Shown here: positions 25,357-35,585 of the stretch, piece by piece
Layout of the letters: each line of letters starts with the position of its first letter
Position numbering within the stretch: position 1 is the stretch's first letter
Source: Chenopodium formosanum
Lineage: Eukaryota; Streptophyta; Magnoliopsida; Caryophyllales; Amaranthaceae
Length of the DNA stretch: 64,000 nucleotides
Direction: 5' to 3'
Assembly (NCBI GenBank): GCA_024500155.1
Contig: CM044869.1
Coordinates: forward strand, 45,153,898-45,217,897
Notes under the pieces: model-generated
Databases searched by the model: none
Seen by the model: only the letters and a program-made list of their open reading frames with translations
What the model was told of the DNA's origin: nothing
Translations under genes and position numbers: made by a program

Positions 25357-26384
25357 ATCTTTGTATGTGTGTGTGTGTGTTTTTTTTTTCTTGAGTTGGG
25401 TACACTTAATCCTCAAAAACTTCCACACCATCTTTCTCTACAATTTTCCAAGATGCTCCATCAGTACAACCTCTCTGAAAAAAATAAGTTTTATAGTGCT
25501 ACACTTTGTTTTTGTTACAATTATTTAGTTTGTTTTTGTGTTTCTACTCCTCTCTTTCTCTGCTTTTCTCCTCTCAAATCCAGGGTTCTTATGTGAGATC
25601 TTTGCTCCCTTTTCTAGCTCTCAAATTAGTTTCTTTGAAAGTCATCATCTCAATTATAGTAGTAATAATACATTAAAAAAGCGAATGACTATAATTTTTT
25701 AACGGAAGACTAAGTTGGCTATCAAATTGTGCTTCATATGTATATGGTATAAGATTTCTATGATCATTATATTTCTTATTTATGCAAACTTTGTTACAAT
25801 AATTTATAATTTTCTTTCATCAGAATCATGCTTATAGTAAATCACATACATGATGCTGATATAATTCTTATAGATCTTTTAATATTTATCAAAATTTCTT
25901 GAAACTTATTACATAGATTATATATAAAATCAAAGGAATAAGTGATGCTAGATTTTGCATTGGGATCTTCATAATTCTAAAATTATATCTTGATTTATTT
26001 TGCTAATGCAGGTTATGTTGGAAAAGTATTAGTAAATGCATGGAGAAAGTGTGTGCAGATGATATGTAGTATAGGCTCATAATGACTACTTGTTGGACGT
26101 GACTTAGTGGAAAGATGGTGTGATCTATTATGGTTGTATATTGGTGGGATGACTAAAAAAGTAGCCTTTCGGAACAAAGATGGATGTAATCTTTTGGGAG
26201 ATGTCATGTTTAATGTTGACTTAGACTATTAGATATATATATTTATCTAATCTTTTGGATATAATCACTTGTATTATGTTAAATATTACACATGTTAAAT
26301 AGATATTAACTTATTAGCAATTTACGTATTTGTATTTCCAATAAATTAATAAATAATTCTACAAAGATTTATTGCTAAAAAGCC
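25357..26384. other. CACTA-1 3' region after the second gene
   Basis: AT-rich sequence with no convincing coding block. A (tg)n run at 25364-25379 and a possible final exon near 26011 (acceptor gcag, then gttatgttggaaaag) may belong to the second gene's 3' end. Nothing else was recognised. Confidence 0.45.
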
Positions 26385-26822
26385 ATAAATTAACGACTTG
26401 TATTGTTGTAAAAAATATAATGCATTATCACAACAATAAATGTCGTTATAACATACAACTCTTTTGAAATGACATTTGTCGTTACCATACACCACATTAA
26501 ATAAAGCAATGATATTAGTCGTTGCAGTAAAAGGTTTTTTTACAACGACAAATGTCGTTGCAAAAGGTTATTCAGTATATTGCAACGACAAAAGTTGTTG
26601 CCATAATTTTCTTCCAACAGTTGTGGATTTCATAGGTAAGGCAACGACAAGTTTATTAAAACGCGAATAGTCGTTGCAAATTATAAATTTTTCGCAATGA
26701 ATTTTGTCGTCACACCGATTTTTAGTGAAGGAGGTACCCGCAACGACAATTGTCGCTGCTATAGATTTTTTTGCAACGACTTTATATTTTTTGCAACGAT
26801 TTTTTTTGTTGCGAAAAAAAGG
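26385..26822. repeat. CACTA-1 right subterminal repeats
   Basis: At least ten copies of gcaacgac/gtcgttgc-type motifs in both orientations, several as back-to-back pairs around the centre (acaacgacaaatgtcgttgc). The array is longer and denser than the left one, which is common in CACTA elements. Confidence 0.85.
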
Positions 26823-27289
26823 TTTTCTTGTAGTGTAAAAATTAATAGGGTGCAAAGTTGAGAATTATAGGGAATAAATTGGAGTTGGGATTAATATCGG
26901 CGGATGGAGTAAAGTTGGGATTAATGGTTGCAATTTTTGCTTTTTTAAAAACAATATTGTAAAGTTTGGTATCTACACAACTTTAGTTGATTTATTTTGA
27001 AATTGCAAAATTGTAACATAATTAATTTAATTAATTTACTTTAACTTTTTTACTAGATGGAATGTCGTTGCTAAAACTGTCAACCATCATTTATCTAGGT
27101 CTCTAGGAACACATTACAGGTTTTTGGATTGATTTTCAATACGATATTGTACTTGAGGGATTTGTGAATTCTTAATAGTGCATGATTGTGTTATTTGTAT
27201 AGATCAATCAAAATATTGAAGAGCTAAGGACATGAAAGATAATTATGCAAAATATTGATTCGAAAACACTTTTCTAATGAATGAAGGGT

Positions 27290-27891
27290 TTTTTTTTTGA
27301 AGGGAAGATCAATTCATTAATAAGAATCCATACGACATCTACAAAAGAGATCAGAAACAATAAATACAATGAAAATTGAATCAAATAACAATTCTAATTC
27401 TATAGAATTACAATCGCGAGTGAGAATTGACATTGATGAATACCCTCGTCTCTTGAATCGATCGCTGTCCTCTACAGCCTTCTTCTACAAGAGGGCCTTG
27501 CGATTTTTGATAGTTTTTGAATTGAACCAAACCTGATTTAATTAATTGTAGTCGTTGATCTGACAACTGATTCAACGTCGCACGAACCACCACCAAAAAA
27601 TTAGAACTTTCGATGACAAAAGAGAAATCATCTACACCGATCAATACCATCATAAGGACGGCATTTATTATTATAAGCGATTAAAAGGGATTTTGGATCT
27701 TACCACTGATCAATGAAACTGTGGTAGCCCCTATCAATAATCACAACGGAGATCAAGGAGAAAAGGATGAAGGAGGAAAAAGAGAGAAGATCAAAGGTAA
27801 ACCCTAAAAAAACCTGAAAAAATCCTAGCAAAAAACTAGGAAAAAACACTCTCCCAAGGAGAAACTTAGAGGTAAAACCCTAGCAAAAAAC
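27290..27891 (-). mobile_element. Short retroposed copy (truncated LINE or SINE-like) with target duplication
   Basis: A poly-T run at 27289-27298 on the + strand, read as a poly-A tail on the minus strand, directly follows tttctaatga(atga)agggt at 27271-27289. The sequence tttctaatgaagggt recurs at 27892-27906 after the other end. This is a 15-bp target duplication with a 4-bp slip in one copy. The body of about 600 bp has an 81-aa minus-strand open frame (27653-27408) with no domain I recognise. The minus-strand 5' end is pyrimidine-rich. It resembles an internally deleted LINE more than a SINE, as no tRNA-like promoter boxes were seen. Confidence 0.65.
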
Positions 27892-27906
27892 TTTCTAATG
27901 AAGGGT

Positions 27907-28572
27907 ATTATTGGGGTTAATTTTGTTATATTTTTTCACAAAATTTAATTTTACTCTAAATATGTCTTTTTTCATATGTGATCAGCCAAATCAGGACTTA
28001 GCACTGCAGATTACCACGCTCAATTGACCACAATGCAGCCACTGACATAGCCAATGGTGACTGGTTCCTTATGATGTATATTTGCTACCATAAACGATGT
28101 ATATATGTAAATTTGTATACCATGTATAGTATTTGCTACCATATGTTTTTTTTTTTTGGATTGTTTTCTTGTAATATGTATTACTCTAAATTTCATTTGC
28201 AAGAAGTTGGAAGGACACATGTCATCTTCCTATTTTTTTTATTTAAAAAAATATTTAACAAAAAAAAAAAAATTCATGCCATTCCAAATAACAATTATTA
28301 TAATACATCAAACAGTCGTGCATCGCACAGGTTTATGACTAGTTGTAACAAAAACTCATGTGACATGCACATGATAGGTCAACATGCACCGAAAAATTGG
28401 CGAGTCAATATTGAAAAGTGAAACCTTCTTATTTTGAGCGAAAAAAGTTTTATAAATAGGTGTATTTTAAAAAGTTTTTTCAAAACAAAAAATTTTCTTA
28501 GAGAAGTTTTTTATTTTTTTATTTTTTTTGCTTAGAGAAGTGTTTTCAAGCAAATTTCACTAATTATTTTTA
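27907..28572. other. Intergenic AT-rich segment
   Basis: No gene recognised. The phrase tttgctaccata occurs twice (28080-28091 and 28131-28143). From about 28440 to 28560 the sequence (cttagagaagttttt, cttagagaagtgtttt) resembles the flanks of the PIF/Harbinger remnant further right and may be part of that element's left end, split by MULE-C. Confidence 0.4.
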
Positions 28573-29534
28573 GAAAAAATTAGAAATAATAATCCCAACT
28601 TTCATCAATTTTGGTAGAATAATCCCAACTTTGGATTATACTAGAATTATCCTAACTTTAGGGGGTCTTCTTTTTCTTCAATCCCAAATACCGATTACTG
28701 GTTGAATGGTTTTTTTTTAAGTGACACGTGTCACGAGTTGATTGGTTAAAAAATATAAAAAAAAAACAAAAAATGATAAAAAACAAACAAAATTTAAAAA
28801 AAAATAAAAAAAAAACAAAAACAACCAAACCCAGAATCCAGCCATCCAAACCTTGCCGTCGGCGACTGCTGCTACTCCCTCTCCCCTTGTGCCGATTTCT
28901 CCCCTCCCCTAACGCCGGTTTCCCCCTCCCCCAACGCCGGTGATGCGACCCACCTTCCTCCCCTCCTTTTCCGCCGGCAACCACTACTCAAAACTCCTTT
29001 TCTAGCCACCACCACCACTCGAAACTCCCTTTAAAACTCTCCCCAACTCCTTAAAACCCCAAACACCCTTCCCCCACCATCGAAAACCCTATCCGCTAGG
29101 GTCGGGGTGGAGGAGGATTTTTTGGGATTTTTTCGAGAGTGGGAAAGGGGTTTTTTGTGGTGGTTTCGCGGGGGGGGGGGGGGTGAGGGGATTTGGGGAA
29201 GGGGGAAAGCGGCAGTCCGGCGTGGAAAGAGCGGTGGTCCAGCGTAGGAAGGTCAGTGGACGGCGAGGGAGTGGTGGTGGAGGTTAGGGTGGGAGGATGG
29301 GGAGGGGAGGTTGGCTAGGTTTTTCTGATTTTTTGTTTTTTTTTTATTTTTGGACCAATCAGGGCTTGACACGTGTCAAGTGACCTGATATAATAGGTCA
29401 TTGACTTTTGTTGATTCGTTAGGGATTGAAGAAAAAGAAGACCCGCCAAAGTTCGGATTATTCTAGTATAATCCATAGTTGGGATTATTCTACCAAACTT
29501 GATGAAAGTTGGGATTATTATTTCTAATTTTTCC
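28573..29534. mobile_element. MULE-C: 962-bp MULE-type MITE
   Basis: Terminal inverted repeats of about 100 bp: GAAAAAATTAG at 28573 and GGAAAAATTAG inward from 29534, both continuing through AATAATCCCAACTTTCATCA and ATTATACTAGAAT. The flanks ttattttta and tttttttta are an imperfect 9-bp duplication (8 of 9). The interior shows the MULE-A/B layout: gacacgtgtc palindromes near 28722 and 29370, attggttaaaaa, a C-rich half (28840-29090), then a G-rich half (29100-29310) with a run of 14 G at 29170-29183. No transposase; the open frames are low complexity. Confidence 0.85.
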
Positions 29535-30135
29535 TTTTTTTTATTTATCAAAAACTTGTATTTTCCCTTTCAAAACCCACTTCTGAAAAATCCATAGTTT
29601 GGCCAAGCTTCTCAAAAACAACTTTTTTTTCCTAGAAGTAGTTTTCTAGAAACTATTTCTAGAGAAACACTTGTAAGAAACAGAATTATTTGGCCCATAA
29701 AAAATCAGAAGTGATTCTTAGATTAAGAAACTATTTTACCCTGTTTGGCCTATATTAGTTTTTTTTTTAATTTTTTATTTGGGGGAATAAAGTAGTATTA
29801 ATTTCTTGTACATTGTTGTTAATAATAGGTTTTTAGTTTTTTTTTTCTTGTTTTGTTTGTTTATAATAGCTTGTAAGATTAAATTTAATTTAAAATTTTA
29901 AACAATTCATAAGTCTAAATACTTAGATTATTTTGTCAAAATATAAAAAATTCATGTCCAAAAGTTTCATACGTTCATAATTATCCATTATTGAAACAAA
30001 ATGTCTGATATTATTAATCCTAATAAAAGATCCAATAATGTTACAATCCATGACTCATTAGAGAAGTTGCAATATTATAGCAAATAGACTCCATACTAAA
30101 ATCATCCATTGATACATCATGTTCTTCAAGAGTAA
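29535..30135. other. 3' flank of the PIF/Harbinger remnant
   Basis: AT-rich, with phrases such as gtttggccaagcttctcaaa (29597-29616) and atttggcccataaaaaatca that are partly inverted versions of 32500-32600 (gtttggcccac). They are probably the terminal regions of the Harbinger element, but I could not define exact ends or a TTA/TAA duplication. Confidence 0.4.
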
Positions 30136-31099
30136 TTACCGAGTTGCCTCCAATTTCCTCATCCTCGGCTCTTCAACTTCAAGTATATAATAAGGATCTT
30201 CATCGCATTTATCAAATTCCAAATCTTCAAGTGCGTGTCTTCTTATATAGTAATGCATAGCCATAGTAGCTGCAACAAGTTTCTTTTGAGTTTCCAACGG
30301 AAAGCTGGGCATAATTGATAATATCTTCCATCTTTTCTTTTAGACACCAAATGTTCTCTCTATAACGTTTCTCAACGACGAATGTGAATAATTAAAGACC
30401 TCGTAGAAACCATTTGGAGGTTGTGTTAAACGGCGAAAATCAGGAACATGGTATCGTTCACCTTTAAAAGGAGCCAAAAATCCTTTCATATTCGAATAAT
30501 CCGCGTCAACAACATAATATTTTCCTGTACATTGTATAATATTAGATAATGACAACATAGTATGATAATGGTAAAGATTATACACATAATAGTTTTATAA
30601 ATATATACCTTCCGGTGGATGAGGGAAATATTTCTTGGGGGTCTTCCATTGCATCTTTTAAGATTCGATTATCATGAACAGATCCCTGCCACCCAGCAAC
30701 AAAATGTGTAAATAACATGTCAAAGTCACAAATTGCTAAAACATTTTGTGTAGGGTTACCTTTGCGCCTTATGTAAAGGATTTTATCCTACTCCGAAACA
30801 ACACATGGAATATGAGTTCTGTCATGACACCAATACAATCCTTGAAATGTGGCCAATATTTATAATTATTTCGTATCTTAGTTGGAACCTCCTTGAAGTT
30901 TGGATCAGAAGGTCTTACAATATCTTTAGAAAATCTTGTCATTGCTTTAAGAATATCATTGAATTTTCTACTTATCTTCACAAACCTCACAAAAAATCTT
31001 GTTTATTCCCTGCACGGACCTCTTCAGCACAACCTCACAAAAAATCTTAGTTGTTTCATCAGACCAAGTTGCTTTTGACCTCTTTACTTGTTCGTTAAT
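30136..31099 (-). pseudogene. PIF/Harbinger transposase (HARBI1-like) fused to a Myb/SANT-like remnant
   Basis: Minus strand. The block opens after an AG acceptor with INEQVKRSKATWSDETTKIF, the start of a Myb/SANT-like domain (trihelix type) of Harbinger ORF1, plus VRAGNK in a shifted frame. Almost at once it becomes transposase: FVKISRKFNDILKAM, IVRPSDPNF, YWPHFKDCIGV. The first catalytic motif (IDGTH in relatives) is damaged by a small indel, leaving GVMTELIF, and a TAG follows. Then come RRKGNPTQNVLAICDFDM, FVAGWQGSVHDNRIL (second Asp region), YYVVDADYSNMKGFLAPF and SSLRNVIERTFGV (Glu region), a stop near 30340, and a tail to TAA at 30136. The gene is dead. A deletion near 31000 joins the two genes. 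Confidence 0.85.
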
Positions 31100-31104
31100 C
31101 TAAA

Positions 31105-32045
31105 GACAAACAAAGTCATGAAACGTGGAGCATTAAGTATAAGCTTCACCAACTATACACACAACATAATAATGTAATCTGCCTCCCAGGTCACGCTTAA
31201 TAAATTCTACCAGCATTTTATTGACAAACCTTGCAACATACAAGCATTTCCCATAAAACAATAATTTAGCTTACAAGCATCTAAAAAAATGATCGGCGGT
31301 TAAATTATAACAAGAGGTGCATCTTTTTTGTGTACTCTTATCAATCTCTAATGGAACTAGTAAAAAAATCCCATTATTGTTGCTTATAAAAAGTGTTGTG
31401 GGATGTAGCAGATTCAGGTTTCAACAATGTAAGACTAATATGACTAATATTATAAGGCTATGGTTTATAAGCTGAACTTGGATGATAGTTTATGTGATTC
31501 ATTTATCTGGTCTCCTTATGCTTATATATATATTTATGTATAAATCCCATTCATAACATTTTCATTAACTTGTTGATGCATAATGTATAGCTAAACTTTA
31601 TTAACCACCTTTAAGAAAGGTTAGGTAATGGTTCCCTGTGTATCAGTTCTTACAATAAGAATATGATACTATGACATCATAACCTCATAACTATATTTCA
31701 ACCATTCCACTATCACCTTGTCTGGATATAATTAAGTAAGTAAATTTGGCACCAACACAAACAATGGATTTACTAAATAAACATCCAACTACGTACATAT
31801 ACTACACCATTGTCAAATCATTTTCTTATCAATGAACTCATGCCTGACTAAAACATTCTCATTCTTTCTAGTAAACTATTAATATTGAATTTAATTGGTT
31901 CAAACAATCCAAAATGTACTGTTATACATATATTTAATTACAACCACTAAAATTGCAATTGACAATGAAAGAACCCAATTTGAATAAATTGAATCAAAAT
32001 TGAAAATTTCAAGATCTATTTTCTGGATCAATTCAATTCACGAAC
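31105..32045. other. Probable intron of the Harbinger ORF1 gene
   Basis: AT-rich sequence between the exon ending at 32046 (minus-strand donor GTTCGT) and the exon starting at 31099 (acceptor TTTAG). No coding block recognised inside. Confidence 0.5.
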
Positions 32046-32351
32046 CTCATTGATAGAACTTCTTGTTCGTAAAGTATTGGGATGATTTGGATGAGGAGAA
32101 CCACTCAGATTTATATCTTTCTCCTATTTCAAAATCAATGTAAAGAAATTAGGGTTCTACCCACAAAAGAGAAGAAATTTCTATAAATAAAAAAAAATTA
32201 CCTTATAATTGCTTGGTTGTGTGCTCTTGGGTGGATGAAATGGTGGCGTCGGTGGTCTGGAGGACCAGATTGTATATCGTCGGACTCCGTTGACGTTTGG
32301 CCTTGAAGAAGTACACGAGGGGTTTGTGTTTCTAAAGAGAGAAGAGCTCAT
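32046..32351 (-). pseudogene. Harbinger ORF1 (Myb/SANT-like protein), first two exons
   Basis: Minus-strand ATG at 32351 opens a 50-codon exon (MSSSLFRNTNPSC..., Ser/Pro-rich, ending PKSTQPSNYK) with a GTAATT donor after 32202. The second exon is 32123-32046 (EKDINLSGSPHPNHPNTL...), 26 codons. Both join in phase 0 and continue in phase 0 into the Myb/SANT-like block at 31099. Two-gene PIF/Harbinger elements carry such a protein as the transposase's nuclear-import and DNA-binding partner. The assignment rests on the third exon; the first two are low complexity. Confidence 0.6.
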
Positions 32352-32629
32352 ATGTTTTGAGAGAGGAGATGAGAGAAGAGGGGTTTCTTTTTTTTAATGG
32401 GATATTAGAGGTCTTTCTGTTAAGGGTATTTTTGTCCAAAAAAAAGTTTCATTAAGTGGGAAAATAGCTCTCCGAGAAATTGATGTAGAGAAGCTCAAAA
32501 TTGGTGCTTCTCATTTTACTCACTATAGAAGTTGTTTTGGGCTTCTTGAGAAAGTGTTTTTGTTTCTTAAAAAACCCTTGTTTGGCCCACTTTCTATTTC
32601 TTAGACCCAAATTTTAAGGTGCACCATGC

Positions 32630-32985
32630 CTTAATTTTGAACATTTAGTAAAAAATTCAGAAAATTGCAAATTTTTAACATTTTGTAAAAAATCTGAAAA
32701 TCACAAATTTTGAACATTTAGTAAAAAAAAAATTGAACAATCGCAATGCACCACGCCTATACTTTTGAACATTTAGTAAAAAAGATCTGAACATTCGCAA
32801 ATTTTGAAAATTTAGTAGGAAAAACTGAACATCGCAAATTTTGAACATTTAGTAAAAAAAATTGAACAATCACAATACACCACGCCTATACTTTTGAACA
32901 TTTAGTAAAATAATCTGAACAATAGCAAATTTTGAACATTTAGTAAAAAATCTTAACAATCTCAAATTTTGAACATGTAGTATAT
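32630..32985. repeat. Tandem array of a 35-40 bp unit
   Basis: About nine units of the pattern ttttgaacatttagtaaaa followed by a ctgaacaatcgcaaa-type tail; every fourth or so contains tgcaccacgcctatac. The sequence at 34500-34680 holds the inverted counterpart (tttactaaatgttc, tttactaaatgttta), so the array forms the subterminal region of the host element. Confidence 0.8.
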
Positions 32986-32993
32986 TAAATATA

Positions 32994-33214
32994 CGAATTT
33001 TTCACGAAATACCACTGAGTTTTAACAAAATTCACCAAATACCACCAACTTTTTTCAAATTCACCATACACCATTCAGTTTTTACACATTATCACACAAT
33101 GCTTATTTTTTTAATGGACGTTAGGTAACTGTTTGTGTAATTTTACAAATTCACCATATACCACTCTAAGAAATTTTTTTTCACCATATACACACTAATA
33201 AAACTTATTTTGCC

Positions 33215-33251
<37 letters not shown>

Positions 33252-34422
33252 CTACTTTTCCACCTAGGCAACTTACACCACCACCAACAAAACTTGTCGG
33301 AGGCTTGAAGAAAATCTTATGGTGTTTTCAGCAAGGCTATGCAGGCATCTGTTGCAAGACTTGGAGGCAAATCCTGACATTATAGTGGATTCATTGCGGA
33401 GAGTGCATGTATAGAAAGATATTAGCTTAATGTGAAGTTGAGGTTATTCTACAAAGTGAAGGCATTTTTTGGGTGCAAATTTATGGGGGTTTTGCTGATT
33501 CGGATGGACTGTTACCCTAAGATGATTAAAGCTACAAATCATGGATCCTATGCACTTGTTACCTAAACTGACAGTGGAAATGAAAGATCAAAATTCAAGG
33601 CTTGTTTTATTTCATTTGCAGCTTAGGTAGGGATTTTTGGGTGGATGTAGACCCATCATAGGCATAGATGGTGTACATCTTAATGACTATTATAAAGGCA
33701 AGACATAATGCTCACTGCAGTTGCAATTGATGGCAATAATGAAATTTTTGTCATAGCCTACAATCTTGTTGATACAGAAAGTATAGATAGCTGAACATAT
33801 TTATATGGAACCTCTGGATTTTGTTTCAGCAATATGGATGTCAAAAACATGACTGGACATTCATTAGTGACAGAATGAGAGTAAGTAACTATATATCCAT
33901 GTTCTGTTTTTGTACCAACCTACACTAACTACTTTTGTTTCTTTTATGAAGGGTGTTGAATCAGCTCTGTTTGAAGTTTTTCCAAGACTAATAACATTTG
34001 GAGATTCATAACATGAGGATGAGAATTTAGAATGTGTGGACATGTTTACAAATGAACTTAGTGGTGTGATTGTGCTTTAACTCCCTATAGGTAGCTGCTT
34101 TTATTATACATAAATTAGCCGTTAGAAAAGGCAATGGCTTATTTTATTTTATTTTATTTTTTTAAAAAAAGAAAGTAGCCGTTATTATTTTTGGGTATAT
34201 GGTGAAATAAGTTTTATTAGTGTATATATGGTGAAATAAATTTCCTCAAAGTGGTATATGGTGGATTTGTAAAGTACCATAAACAGCAGCTTAACGTCCG
34301 TTAGGAAAATAAGCATTGTGTGATAATGTGTAAAAACTGAATGGTATATGGTGAATTTGAAAAAAGTTGGTGGTATTTGGTGAAGTTTTGTTAAAACTCA
34401 ATGATATTTCATGAAAAATCCG
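32994..34422. mobile_element. MULE-D: 1429-bp Mutator-like element with transposase relic
   Basis: Exact 9-bp duplication ttaaatata (32985-32993 and 34423-34431). Terminal inverted repeats exceed 130 bp: CGAATTTTTCACGAAATACC at the left and CGGATTTTTCATGAAATATC inward from the right. Both pass through GAGTTTTAACAAAA, CACCAAATACCACCAACTTT and TTACACATTATCACACAATG. The interior (33300-34020) holds a degraded MURA-type transposase. An (ATA)n run lies at 33214-33249. It is an internally deleted, non-autonomous copy. Confidence 0.92.
33300..34020 (+). pseudogene. MURA-type MULE transposase remnant
   Basis: Frame-broken pieces on the + strand spell the core of a Mutator-like transposase: GCRPIIGIDGVHLNDYYKGK (around 33640-33705), then after a frameshift LTAVAIDGNNEIFVIAYNLV, then DWTFISDRMR and GVESALFEVFPRL (33850-33990). 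GIDG.HL..YKG and the TAV.ID.N.. strand are the first catalytic block of MULE DDE transposases, and WTFISDR precedes the second. The zinc-finger region and N-terminus are missing or unreadable. Confidence 0.8.
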
Positions 34423-35585
34423 TTAAATATAACACTATATAATAAACATCAATTTTTTTAAAGAAGTTTGTATGACTCGTAATAATTCAATAATTTTGTA
34501 ATATAAACTGAACATTTACTGTTTATAAAATGAACATTTTTCTTTATAAAATGTGAACATATAAAATTGCAGGTTTATGTTCATTTTTTGTGACGTGTTC
34601 ATATTTTTTTTTACTAAATGTTCTTCTTTTTTTTTTTTTTTTAAATTGTTCAAATTTTTTTACTAAATGTTTAAAAGTATAGTCATGGTGCACGTATGGT
34701 GCACATTATAACTATTATTTCTTAGATAAAGAAACACTTGTAAAATAAGTTGTTAAATTATAAGACCCTCTTCAATGGTGAGACTCGAGTGAGTATTTTA
34801 GGAGAGAGAGAGAGAGTATTTTTTGCAATGTATTCCAATAAGTTGATATCTAAACTTATCAACTCTAAAAGAAAGTCGCTAAGTTTGAATACTCAACTTT
34901 GATTCTCATTTGACAAAAAGTGTGGGGTCCTTGTCAATATTCTAATATATTTTGTAATCATTAATCAATCAATCAATATTATATACTAAAGTAATCACCA
35001 GCCTTATCCCAAAAGTACACATGTCGCGTCTATATTAAAAAATTTCCCTCCAAAAACTTTTTTTTTTCCTTAAAAATATTAAGATAATGTATCTTTTAAA
35101 AATAAAATCTACAGCCTAAACAATAACCTAAAAAATAGAACAATTACAACTACTTCAAATAAATAAATAAAAAATTCTTTGCTTTATATATATAATATAT
35201 AAAAAAAAAAGAAAAAAAAGAAAAGAAAAGTGAGATACTTGATTAAAAAAGATTATAAGCAACGAACAACGTAGAGTCATAGTAATTTATAAAAAAAAAA
35301 AAATAAAAAATTAGTGAGCATCCGAGCATTATTCGGACAAAAAACTAGTTTGTTTAAGTTTTACCTTTTTTTTTATATATATTTTAATCTTATAATATTT
35401 GATATTAAAAAAGAAATGGATTTTGTGGGCCATAAATTAAAAGTGACATTTGTATATTTTTAAAGAGTCTCACCATTGGAAAATTATGACTTGTTAAATT
35501 GAAAAGTGTGTACACCATTGGAGGTAAAACCCAGCTCATTTTGTATTTCAATACTCAACTTGAGTCTTACTGTTGGAGATAGAGG

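Larger units (their letters stand above)
6116..26835. mobile_element. CACTA-1: 20.7-kb En/Spm-type element with nested CACTA-2
   Basis: It starts CACTACAAGAAAA at 6116 and ends with the exact complement TTTTCTTGTAGTG at 26835, flanked by TAA on both sides (6113-6115 and 26836-26838), the 3-bp duplication expected of CACTA elements. Both ends carry subterminal GCAACGAC-type repeats. The + strand holds a TNP2-like transposase pseudogene (8702-12040 continuing at 22414-22796) and a second, Transposase_24/TNPA-like pseudogene (22991-25356). Without CACTA-2 the element is about 10.3 kb. Both genes carry stops and frameshifts, so it is not autonomous now, although its ends are still perfect. Confidence 0.95.
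3968..26940. mobile_element. MULE-A: MULE-type MITE (native about 1.15 kb) carrying two later insertions
   Basis: The left end from 3968 (GGAAAAATTGCCACC) and the right end, read inward from 26940 (GCAAAAATTGCAACC), form terminal inverted repeats of more than 100 bp, both continuing through ATTAATCC, AACTTT and AACTTTGCACCC. Flanks tatttaaaa (3959-3967) and tttttaaaa (about 26942-26950) give an imperfect 9-bp duplication typical of Mutator-like elements. Removing MULE-B (4071-5158 plus one duplication) and CACTA-1 (6116-26835 plus one TAA) leaves 1153 bp: 3968-4070, 5168-6115 and 26839-26940. The interior has no credible protein. Its left half is C-rich and its right half G-rich. It is the oldest layer of the nest. 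Confidence 0.8.
32606..34715. mobile_element. MULE-E-like element with tandem subterminal repeats, interrupted by MULE-D
   Basis: An exact 11-bp direct repeat, tatttcttaga, flanks it (32595-32605 and 34716-34726). Its ends are related in inverted orientation: AATTTTAAGGTGCACCATG near 32610 and, inward from the right, AGTTATAATGTGCACCATA. Both sides carry repeats containing aacatttagtaaaa or its complement tttactaaatgtt. The 9-11 bp duplication suggests a Mutator-like element, although the ends are not clean. MULE-D (32994-34422) sits inside. Confidence 0.6.

Noticed and set aside
28658..28984. 108-aa minus-strand frame with a hydrophobic Phe-rich end
   Set aside because: It is produced by A-rich and C-rich tracts of MULE-C; not a membrane protein gene.
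29170..29183. 14-G run as a functional element
   Set aside because: It sits in the purine-rich half of MULE-C and is best seen as slippage in a low-complexity tract.
32630..32985. Regular repeats considered as a CRISPR-like array
   Set aside because: Units are tandem and degenerate with no unique spacers, and the host is a plant; they are subterminal repeats of a transposon.
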